Origin: Chlorella sorokiniana | Lineage: Eukaryota > Chlorophyta > Trebouxiophyceae > Chlorellales > Chlorellaceae | NCBI GenBank assembly: GCA_025917655.1 | Contig: CP084610.1 | Location: 1,116,001 to 1,180,000 of the forward strand | Reading direction: 5' to 3' | DNA length: 64,000 bases | Shown: positions 46,201-59,511 of the stretch, piece after piece | Numbering within the stretch: the first letter of the stretch is position 1 | Layout: each line of letters opens with the position of its first letter | The notes under the pieces: generated by a model | What the model was told of the DNA's origin: nothing | Databases searched by the model: none | The model's input: only the letters and a program-made list of their open reading frames with translations | Translations under genes and position numbers: made by a program

Positions 46201-47215
46201 ACCACCACCACCACACGAACACACACGCTCAGGTGTTCAACTTCCTCACTGAGGTCATGTGCACCGCCGCCCTCGTCTTTGGCGCCCTGATGATGTATGC
46301 GCGCCGCGAGCTGCTGGACCCTTCCGGCCGCGCCCTCTTCCGCTCGGTGGAGGGTGAGGCGCGGGCGGCGCTGCCGGGTTGCCGGGGCTGCCGGGGTCTT
46401 CAGGCATCCACGGCCGCAGAACAGCAGCCGCATCATGAGGGGCAGGCACGCCGCTTTTGGCGGCTATGGGCAGCGCAGGCGTGCGCTGGAAGCTGATCCT
46501 GCTGCCGCGCTGGCTGTGTGTGTTGCTCCGGACCGCAGGCATGTGGGTGGGCTTCTTTGTGTTTGTCGCCATCCTGGGCCTGGGAGGCCCCACCGGCATC
46601 GCCGCCAACCCGGCCCGCGACTTCTCTCCCCGCCTGGCCCACGCCCTGCTGCCCATCCCCGGAAAGTGAGTGTGAGGCCGCACATGCTGCTTGCACGGCG
46701 ATGAGGGGAGGTGTGTGTGTGTGGGGGTGGGAGGCTGGGGGCACAGCGGGGGGATTTCGTGCGGGGCAAACCGGTTGGGGACGTAGTGGGCAGGCCATCA
46801 GGCCGTCGAGGCTTTGCATGCTGCAGCAGCCGCGTGAGAGGTTGCATCGGGCACCTCCTCGGCTGCTGCGCTGCGAGTCCCACGGACCGCCTGCCATCGG
46901 CGGTGCAGGGGCCCAAGCGAGTGGCACTACGCGTGGATCCCCCTCTTGGCGCCCTTTTCGGCGGCGCCATCGCGGGGGCTTCTACATGGCCGTGCAGGTG
47001 CGCAAGGGGGCTGATGGGTGCAGGGGGCTGAGGGGTGCAGGGCCTCCATCCTGGCTTGCTTGCATTGCTGCTACGGGGCTCGCCCCAGGTCCGTACAGCC
47101 TGCTCTCGGGGCTGCATTGCTGCAGCTGTTCATGTGGTCTGTTCGGGACGCACTCTTGACGGCTCCGTGTGTCTTGCAGAAGCTGAACCAGTCTGAGTAC
47201 GTCCTCTCCGGCTGA
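43261..47215 (+). CDS. Major intrinsic protein, aquaglyceroporin (GlpF) type with very large loop C
   Basis: Six-helix MIP channel for small neutral solutes. TM1: [14 protein letters not shown] joined to [14 protein letters not shown] (43290, 43606). TM2 and half-helix [21 protein letters not shown], then [15 protein letters not shown] (first NPA, 43830-43945). TM3: [20 protein letters not shown] (44075-44130). TM4: [20 protein letters not shown] (46225-46290). TM5: [20 protein letters not shown] (46540-46600). Half-helix [21 protein letters not shown] (second NPA, 46600-46665); the Asp after NPAR is the aquaglyceroporin signature. TM6: [20 protein letters not shown] (46930-46995). Last exon [11 protein letters not shown], stop 47215. 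Between TM3 and TM4 several exons add about 170 residues ([58 protein letters not shown]) before [14 protein letters not shown], the usual end of loop C. Frame slip at G6 44492-44497. Confidence 0.88.
46150..46232 (+). repeat. CCACC/CA-rich simple repeat in MIP intron
   Basis: Imperfect CCCCCA, CCACC and ACAC units just upstream of the acceptor for the TM4 exon. It forms an extended C/A tract in place of a usual polypyrimidine tract. Confidence 0.7.
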
Positions 47216-48419
47216 TCTGGCAACTGCTTCTGCCAGCACAGCAGCCTCCAACGCCGCCCAACGCCCAGCGATGATCATGCTGCCTGTGCGCGCCACTGGA
47301 GGCCTGCAAGCCCAGCAATGAAAATGCTGCTTGTGCGTGTTAGCCGGGACCTTGCAAACGAATCTGACAATATTGTGCTCGTTACTACACCTCCATGCAT
47401 TGCTGTAACTCAACCATGTACATGGCACTTCCTAACCTGCCGAGGGCTCACCATCTCTCACAGTGGGACTGTTGAGTAAGATTGCTTGAGGCGGATTTAC
47501 AGGTGTCCAAATGCGGCAAGGCGGCGTTGTTTCAAACAGGGGCTGTATGCAGAGAGGGAAGTCATGGACTCGGTGGTCAATTGGTTCCGTTCGGAGGGAA
47601 GGGGAAGGGAAGGTACGGTGTGGTCCAAGCACGTAAGAGAAGGGTGATCTAGCACAGACACAGAGGGCGGCGGGGGTGCACACACAAAACTGCAAGCATT
47701 CAACGTCGCATGAACCGGGAGTTGGACTGGGAGGGATCAGACGAAAGCAGCACAGCACCATGACATCTCCCGGACGGCGGAGTTGCCTTGTGAGGAAGTC
47801 GTTCAGATTGCAGCATGCTAAGGGCGGCAAGAGCCGGGGAAAGTGGTATTGGGGAGCACAGGTGGCTCGAGGTGGTGCGACAGGAATACGACAGTAAGTG
47901 AGGACAGACACGTGCACGCTGCAGCAGGGTGTGGTTCACGAGGGCGCTGGAGAACGCTGGGCGTAGAACGGCCAGCTGCTAGTGGGGCAAGGGAGTTGGG
48001 CAGCATCATGAGAGTCTTGCTGCAGGAGGTGGCAGGGGCTGAGGGCATATGGAGTGCGAGAGGGCACTGCAACCCAGTCCACCCAGGAAGAAGGTTCAGG
48101 GTCGAGAGGTCAAAGAGTTTGTGATTATTTACCCCTGCGGCGTTCGTGCTGATGCCTGGAAAGGAACCATATTTGTTGGCCTTGCCAGCTGGCTCAAGGC
48201 AGGCCCAGAACAGGCCGGGTCGCAGGCTGGGAGGGAGTGTGGTGTGCCCAGCACAGGCCCAAGCGCCCCACAAAGCTGGTCTGGCCGTGCGAGGGTCAGT
48301 GCGCCCAAGCAGGGCTGCCAGCTTTGGGCGAGCATGAAGGGCGCGACTGGGTGGGTCGGCGGCTGCAGTGGCGATGCGTTGTGGCAGCAGTGTGAGGCTC
48401 CATGCGCACAGGGGTCGGG
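47216..48419. other. Convergent intergenic region, MIP channel / STAT-like gene
   Basis: 1.2 kb. The plus-strand TGTAA is at 47403 and a minus-strand one (TTACA 47497-47501) about 90 bp further. The STAT-like gene could therefore carry a 3' UTR of about 900 nt that nearly abuts the channel's 3' end. Open frames exist here, but none has gene-like composition or homology that I can see. Confidence 0.45.
47403..47407 (+). terminator. TGTAA poly(A) signal of the MIP channel gene
   Basis: TGTAA about 190 nt after the stop at 47215. Confidence 0.5.
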
Positions 48420-49293
48420 TCAGGGCAGCAGGCCTCCCATGCTGTCTATGTACGCCTGGAAAGCATCCTCGCTCTTCAGCCCTGCAGCAGGTGGGCGCAG
48501 GGTGGGCGCGCAGGGGTGTGGGGGTGGGGGGGGCAAAACAGCTGTGGGAGCCAGGAGCCGGGCGGCAGGAGGCAGGCAGCCAGGCGGCGCGGCTGGTGCT
48601 GCGCCGCTGCGTGTGCTGAAGGGGCGGGGGGGGGGGGAAGCGCATCGCTCGGCGGCGCACCTGAGCCCCCCAGCATGGCAGGGGCAGCGCCCTGGCTGGG
48701 CGCGGGGCCCAGCTTTTGCTTGCTGAGCAGGTCTTGGACGCTGTTGAGCTGCAGGCTGGCGGCCGCCGCGTCCGGCGTGAGGTGCATGCCCCGCGGCATG
48801 CACAGCGCGTCGTACAGCTGCCCCCCGCGCCCGCCAGGTGGGGCAGGAACTCGGCGCCCGCCGCCTGCTGGCCGGGCAGGAGCAGCGAGGGGCTGGGCGC
48901 CTGGCCCGCCCCGCCCGGCTGCGGGGTGGGCAGGCAGGCGGAGCTCTCCTGCGACAGCAGCTGGCCCGCCCCGCCCTCGCCGTGCAGCAGCACGCGGCCC
49001 GGCGGCAGAGAGCCGCTGTTGCCGCTGGCGCTCAGGGAGGCGGAGGGGGAGGACGTGGCGGAGGGCCCGGCAGGCAGGCCGGCCGCCAAGGCCCCGCCGG
49101 GGGTTGGAGTGCAGTACCGGTACCGGCAGGCCGCCGCTCAGGCCCAGCACCTGCAGCGGCGGCTGCGGGGCAGTGCCGCCCAGGTCGTCTGGGCGGCCGT
49201 CGGGCTTGGCCTGCTGCCGCAGCCAGGAGACGTCTGGGTGGGGGGGGGGGCGGGCCGCTGGCGCGGCCCAGCTGAACCCCAGCGGCGGCAGGC

Positions 49294-49346
<53 letters not shown>

Positions 49347-52300
49347 AGCAGCACCTCCTCCAGCAGCGCCTGGGTCATGTGCTCCTGCTTCTGCTGCGCA
49401 AACAGGCGCTGCTGCTGCAGCTCCCACGCGCGCGCCGGCGCCGCCGCGAGGTGCTGCTGCTGCTGCAGCAGCCAGGCGGGCGGCGGCATGTGGGGCTGCA
49501 GCAGCGACGCGGGCATGAAGGCGGCCGCGGCGGGTCCAGCCACCGGCGCCGCCCCCGCGGTCAGGGAGCCCAGGTATGGGTTCAGCTGGCTGCACGCGCC
49601 CAGGAAGCCGTCTGCGAGCAGCGGCGGCAGGGCGGCCGCGTGCAGTTGCTCCGCGGCGCCGCCGCCCGCGTCGCTCATCGACTGCTGCGCCAGCAGCTGC
49701 TGCACCATGGCCAGCCGCTGCGTCTGCTGCAGCTGCTGCTGCGACCCCACGCTGCGCATGCTGGGCTGCTTGCTGTCGGCGGCGTCCAGCGCGCTGCCGC
49801 CGGGCTCCATGCTGGCGCCGCCCAGCGTGTGCAGGGAGGCGGAGGGGTAGGTGTGGAGGGGGCCGGAGGGGCAGCCCACGGGGCCCGCATCCGCAGTCAC
49901 CATGGAGGCGGGCGGCGTCGACTCGCCCTCGTCAGAGCCGTTGCGACGGTCTTCCTGCCTGCTTGGGGAGGCCAGAAGGTGGGCGGCGAGCTCAGGAGAG
50001 CCGCTCGACGCTCAGCGGAAGGGGGGAGGGCGCGAGGCTGGCGCAGCGCCTCCTGGCAGATGGCGGCAACATAAATGGAGCGGTACGGGCGGTCCACCCC
50101 CACCTGTACCGCTTCCTGGCCTCCGCCACATCCACCATCTGCAGGTACGAGCGGTCCAGCACGGTGGAGCGCAGGTGGCGCTGGCCTGCAACGCAGCGCG
50201 CAGTGGTGGTGGTGGTGGAGGCACAGTGTCAGCAGCGGCACAGCAATTCCCTGCCATGCCTGCCGTGCCCCACACGCGCAAGCTGGCTGCGCCAGCCACC
50301 CTGTCCACCCTCTGTCACCGCCAGCCTGCCCTGAGGGGCCCCCCGTCCCCCCCGCCGCCCCTCCCCCGCGCCCTTCCAACCCCTTCCAACCCCCCACTGA
50401 GGCCCCCTCCACCCAGTCGCACCCACCCCTGCATCCCCCCACACCCGCCCACCCACCCGTGGCCAGATCCAGCAGCTGCTCCGCGGCCCCGTTGCGCTCC
50501 AGCAGCGCCTCCAGCCCGTTCTGCTGCAGCACCGCGCAGCTCAGGGAGTAGTGGGTGACGGGGGCCGCGCAGGCGGGGGCGTTGCGCACGCTCAGCGCCA
50601 GGATGCCGCCCTGCGGGTGGGAGGATGGATGCACAGAAGCAGGTGGCGACGGGGCAGGGCGGGCGGAGAGGGGGGCGGTGCTAGCCGCAGGCGGCCGCCC
50701 GCGGGGCGGCCCAGGGGCATCAACATCGGGGTGCGGGCTGGGCAGGCGCGCGCCGCAGCAGCGCCGGCAGGCCGGGGCCGCCTGGACGCGGGTTGGACGG
50801 AGCGCACCTGGCTGCCAAAGCGAAGCAGGAAGGTGCCCTTGGGGTGCTGGGCCAGCGCGGCCTCCGCCGCCTCACGCGTCACCCCAAAGCCGCACACGAC
50901 AGTGGGGTTGGTGCGCTCGTACTGCTTCCGCACGTGCTTCAGCATCACCACGTGCCTGCAGGGGGACGCAGAATGGGGTGGGATGGGGTCGGACAGGGCA
51001 TGGGGTGGGGCGGCGGCCAGGAGGCAGCCAAAGCCGGGGTACAGGCAGCAGCAAGCTCCCGTCCAGAACGCCAGGGAGGCAACTGCCGCCCGCCCGCTTA
51101 CCCCGCCCGCGGCAGATGCACCCCGGCCAGCCGGAGGCCTCGCCCCTCCCCAACACCCGCCTCATTGCCTAAACAGGCAGCTATTTCCACCCCCTGCAAG
51201 CGCCATCAAACCAGCACCCCTCGCCGCCCCCCCAAAAAACAACACAGGCGCCTCACCCGCCAAACCAGGTCTTGAAGGCCGCCAGCTCCTCCAGGGAGGC
51301 TGAGGAGGCGCGCACCGCCTCCGCGCCCACCACAAAGCCGGCCCTGGCGGCCAGGTAGCGGTAGTCCTCCTCGCTGGGCTCGCGATCAATGGCGATCACC
51401 GTCAGCTCGCTGCGCAGGGGTGCGAAGGGGGCAGCATGGGGCGAAAGGGCGACGGTGGCAGGGTGGGCCGTCGTGTGCATGTGTGTGTGCTTGAGGGTTG
51501 GGAGCAAGGGGCACACGGGGCAGGCGCAGCGCGGAAGCCGGCAGATATGAGGGAACAAAAGGGAGGGGGTAGCAGCAGCGGGGTGTTGCTCAGGCTCCCG
51601 GGCGAGCGCTGTGCCGTCGCGTACCGCTTGATGTACTTGCGCAGCTGCTTGTAGTCCATGCCCAGCACCGAGGTGTCGCAGTCGGGCTCCACGCTGCCCC
51701 ACAGCACGCGCTTTGCCTGGGGGGGGCAGTGCGTGCGCAGAACAAGATGGGGCATCCGTTCATGGGCGCAACAGGCAGTTCAAAAGCCAGCAGCGCGCAA
51801 TTTTGGCACTGCACGTGCACGCTGGCAAGCAAGATACCAAGCGTGCCGGCAACAGGTTGTACTTCCTCAGACGACCCCCACCACCACACACACACACACC
51901 ACACACACCCACCTTCTCAAACTGCTCCGCCATGCGGCTCATCACCACGGTGGGCACCGTGAACTGGCTGTACACGTAGCCGCCGCCCAGCAGGCTGCCC
52001 GCAAACACCAGCCAGCGCGGGCGCACCTGGCTGGGCTGGCGGAACTGCAGGCGGTTGAAGGTGAAGGTGACGTCGGCGCCGTGGGACCACTTGCCGTCGC
52101 CGAGCTGCGTGGGTGTGTGGGGGGGAGGGGCAGCGCTGGGGCTGTGCACGGCTTGCAAGCATGCGGCAGCGCCCTGATTACACCACTGCCCTGCCCCGTG
52201 CAGCACACAAGGAGGCAGCGCGTGCAGGGTCCCCACGCCGCTCCGCCAGCCATGCTGTGCAGATCCACACCGCTGCGCCACCCACCTCCTCGTGCGGCAG

Positions 52301-53192
52301 CGGCGCCAGCAGCACCACCCGCTCCTGCTGCGCCTCTGCCAGCTGCTTGCTGGGCTCCTGATCCGGGGGCAGCGCCCAGGTGTGCAGCGCGGGCAGCTCT
52401 GTCTCGTCCACCGCATGGGCCGAGGCGGTGACAGGGAAATGGAGCGGCAGGCTGCTGCGGTACGTCATGCGCACCTGCGGGCGGTACGAGCAGTGGTGCA
52501 GCGGCAGGCCGCCAGCCTCTTGGCATCTTGCAAGGGGCCCGAAGGGCGTGGGCGGGTCGCAGGCATGGCAGGTGGCTGGGCAGCAGGCAGCTTTGTACAG
52601 GTGGTGGGCAGGGAGCGCAGCGTAGTGGCATGCTTGCACACCGCGGAGCGCACAAAGGGGGGCCCCACCTGGAAGGGCGGATCCCACCCGCGCTTCTGCA
52701 TGACGGGCAGGGCGTAGCAGGAGGGGGCCTGCACGACGTCAAAGGCGACCTGCACCGGCACGGGGTGGCCGCCTTGCAGGGGCGCGTGCACGCAGAACGC
52801 GCCCGCCACCGCCACCGCCCGTTGAGTGTTGAGCTCGCGCACGTAGCGCTGCTGCAGCTGCAGCACGTCGGGCATGACCCCATTCTGCGTGGCACGGCAG
52901 GCAGGAAGGGTGGCATGCACATTCTCAAGCAACTTCTCGGTCAGCCCTGCAGCTGCAAGGCGAAGCTCCCGTCACTGGATTGTCTGGCGCTGCCCATGGC
53001 GGCCCCCCGCCCCGGATACGCGACGACCAGGCTCTCCTGGTCTGTAAGCGCCGGAGGCAGCGCAGGTTTGGGGGAAGGGCCTGCTGAGCCCACCTTCTGC
53101 GGCTGTAGACCAGCTATCTCGCTTGGGAGAGCTGTGAAGCCCTGAGCGTGCAGCTCGCGGAGCACTGCATCCGAGTCCGCCTTGGCAGCCAT
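48420..53192 (-). CDS. STAT-like SH2-domain protein with polyglutamine C-terminal region
   Basis: Start ATG 53192 (MAAKADSDAVLRELHAQGFT). N-terminal exons: LVVAYPGRGAAMGSARQSS (53000), GVMPDVLQLQQRYVRELNTQ and FCVHAPLQGGHPVPVQVAFD (52730-52890), a beta-rich part (RMTYRSSLPLHFPVTASAHA 52440; DVTFTFNRLQFRQPSQVRPR 52020-52090; WLVFAGSLLGGGYVYSQFTV with PTVVMSRMAEQFEK 51920-52010; AKRVLWGSVEPD 51690-51720), resembling the STAT DNA-binding domain. Linker: LTVIAIDREPSEEDYRYLAA and LEELAAFKTWFGG (51260-51410). SH2: MLKHVRKQYERTNPTVVCGF with GVTREAAEAAL (50860-50950), GTFLLRFGSQ carrying the phosphotyrosine-binding Arg (about 50816-50845), GGILALSVRN (50580-50610). The C-terminal region holds a 17-Gln tract and Gln/Met/Pro-rich sequence ending DAFQAYIDSMGGLLP at 48420. 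Closest concept: plant SHA/SHB STAT-type linker-SH2 proteins. Role inferred: phosphotyrosine-responsive nuclear regulator. Confidence 0.78.
49295..49345 (-). repeat. CAG(n) microsatellite coding about 17 glutamines
   Basis: Perfect CTG run on the plus strand. On the coding strand it reads as a polyglutamine tract after EEVLL in the STAT-like protein, the longest trinucleotide tract in the window. Confidence 0.92.
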
Positions 53193-53659
53193 AAGGTTCA
53201 GCGCTTACGGGCTGTCCGGCCTGAAGGGGTGCCTGCTCGTGGGAAAGGTATGCTAACCCGCGCTGTTTGCGCCGCAGGGCTGCCTGCAGGCTTGTGAAGT
53301 CCTACCCTGTCGCTGACCCAGCGCGCGGCAGCGCAAAGGAAGGGCCCCTGCCGATCAGAGTTGGCCTCCCCAATTTTCAGTGCCGGGGGCGGTGAGAAGC
53401 GCACATGACGGTGCCAAGAACGGGTTTGGCCTGGAGGGTGGTGCAGCAACTGCGTGAGAAGGCCGCTGGGGGCCATGTGAGTTGGCTCGGTGTCAGTGCC
53501 GGGAGGAGGAAACTTGCGGAATGGGCTGATGTGAAGCAGGCACGGACCTCCTTGCGCATTACACTTCCATCCGATCGCTCTTCGCTGGTGTGTGGAAGCT
53601 CATCTGCCAGTCTAGCCTCCCAGCAACTCGCCTCCCTCCAAGTGCCGCACCACACCACC
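53193..53659. promoter_or_regulatory. Divergent promoter region, STAT-like gene / FtsH2
   Basis: 467 bp between start codons of opposite genes. There is no coding evidence. It presumably contains both 5' UTRs; no obvious TATA box. Confidence 0.4.
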
Positions 53660-57971
<4,312 letters not shown>

Positions 57972-58400
57972 GCCCTCGCTCTCGCGCCGCCACCGGCCGA
58001 CGGCGCGCTGCGGAGGGCGGGCGCTGGGCGGCGACTCCTGGCCCGGCGGCGGCGACGAGGGGCCCCCTCCCTAGTTTTGTTCCAGAACCTGCCCTCCATT
58101 TGATTTTTTCCTGCACCCCCATAGCAAACCCTTTGTGCTGCCTGGGCCGTGCCAGGCTCACACCATGGAACGGATGACGACCAGGCGGGCGTGCCTGCCT
58201 CCCCCGCCCGACCGCCCCCTTTCCCTTGTGCTTCAGTCAGTTATGCTGCGTGGCCTTGCCCGCCAGGAGTGCCCTGGCTTCCGACCATCCCACGACTGCC
58301 CGCGGCTGCATTGAGCGTGTGTCACAAATTGATGCAAGCCGTGGCACTCGGTAGCCAGGCGATAAGTCTACGCTGTATCCACCAATCTGCATGAGCGTGT

Positions 58401-58405
58401 TGTAA
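58401..58405 (+). terminator. TGTAA poly(A) signal of FtsH2
   Basis: TGTAA about 430 nt after the FtsH2 stop codon. Confidence 0.45.
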
Positions 58406-58854
58406 CCTACAAACCGTCAAAAGTCAAGCAAGGTCGGAGGAGCAGAGAAGAGAGCAGGGGCAAAAGCAGCTGAAAGAGGCAGCCAGAAGATCGTCAGGCA
58501 GCATAAAACACAAGGGACAACCCAGGTTTGGGGCAAGAGATACACGGCCGCTATCCTTGCAAAATTGGCCGAACAAGTGGATACATTTGCGCTACATACA
58601 CTATCGACCACCTGCAAAGGCACGCACAGGGTTGCTAGTCAAAGCGCAGAAGCGCACATGGCTGGCAGATGCAACTGCAGTGCAGCCGGCCCCTGTGAGG
58701 TAGCACATCACCACCACTCACATCATCCAGCAGCAGAGAACAGTGGTTGCCACCAAGGTGTGGTGCAGCCTACAGGTTGCAACCAAGGGGCGTGCAGTTA
58801 GGCCCGCCGCCTCCAGCAACGCCAACATAGGGGCGGCCAGAGAGGTCCCATGCC

Positions 58855-58859
58855 TTACA
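58855..58859 (-). terminator. TGTAA poly(A) signal of the small minus-strand gene
   Basis: Reads TGTAA on the minus strand 35 nt downstream of the proposed stop at 58894. It is independent support that a transcript ends here. Confidence 0.45.
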
Positions 58860-58893
58860 CCCAAACTTCTCTGCATACTTAGGTCGCAACGAC

Positions 58894-59388
58894 TCACAGT
58901 TTCGAGCTACGAGGCTTGCCGCTGAAGTGGACCACTCCAAACCCCAGCGCCTCGAAGATCGCGAAGAACAGCGTGCCTAACCAAAAGCCCATGCTGCTCT
59001 GCAAACGCGCTCGGAGGGGGTCTCGTGTGGCTGTAGGCGGGGAGCGATCACCCTTGAAGGGGTCAACTTCCGGCGGGGCTTTGGGGCAAGGCGGACTTCA
59101 GTTTCGATTGAACGCAACGTTCATAAGCTCAATAAAGGGGTAACGAGCGGGGCAGACACCCCTGGTGCATGCCCGCCTTTGCGACCCTGGCGCGGGGCCC
59201 TCTTGGGCATTCGCCACGCCTGCCTCAGTCCTTTTGGGAGAGCAGCCGGACTCTCTCACTTGACGCTGTGCGCAAAGTAGGGGCACAGCAGGTGCGAGGC
59301 GCGGGCATGCGATGGGGATGGGCAGCCGGCGGCCGCCGGGGGCAGGATGGGCGCTGCCAGCCATTATACAGCCAGCGGGGATGTTCAT
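58894..59388 (-). CDS. Small single-span membrane protein candidate, probably plastid-targeted
   Basis: Not recognised. Proposed first exon 59260-59388: MNIPAGCIMAGSAHPAPGGR, then RLPIPIACPRLAPAVPLLCA and QRQ. It is Arg/Pro/Ala-rich with no acidic residue, like a transit peptide; the internal Met at 59364 is an alternative start. It is followed by a GTGAGA donor. The C-terminal exon (about 58894-59080) reads PPEVDPFKGDRSPPTATRD, PLRARLQSS, then MGFWLGTLFFAIFEALGFGV as a clear membrane span, then VHFSGKPRSSKL and a stop at 58894. The composition (PEVDPFKGD.., charged-then-hydrophobic, short basic tail) is protein-like and unlike the surrounding non-coding sequence. The intron acceptor (AG near 59090) does not join in phase as assembled, possibly because of the CCCC runs there. 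The gene is head to head with eS1, 123 bp between start codons. Confidence 0.5.
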
Positions 59389-59511
59389 GAATTGGCGTGG
59401 CTCCCGCCTCGCGCTCCTTTTGTGCTTAGGCACCATGCCCAGGCGGGCAGCCGCCCAAACCTGTTGCCCGTGTGCTGACCACTGTGCGTATTGCTGTTTG
59501 CAGGACCCAAG

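Larger units (their letters stand above)
57972..58893. other. Convergent intergenic region, FtsH2 / small membrane-protein gene
   Basis: FtsH2 3' UTR to about 58420, then A/T-richer sequence with a minus-strand TGTAA at 58855-58859. No conserved protein was recognised. Confidence 0.4.

Noticed and set aside
46150-46232. Possible CRISPR-like or satellite array
   Set aside because: It is a simple C/A-rich microsatellite inside an intron; there are no spaced identical repeats.
47432-47917. 161-codon open frame on the minus strand in the MIP/STAT-like gap
   Set aside because: No recognisable motif, the composition is unlike the neighbouring proteins, and it lies where both 3' UTRs are expected.
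48716-50074. Long plus-strand open frame rich in Leu/Leu-Leu repeats
   Set aside because: It is the antisense reading of the polyglutamine region of the STAT-like gene; high G+C keeps the opposite frames open.
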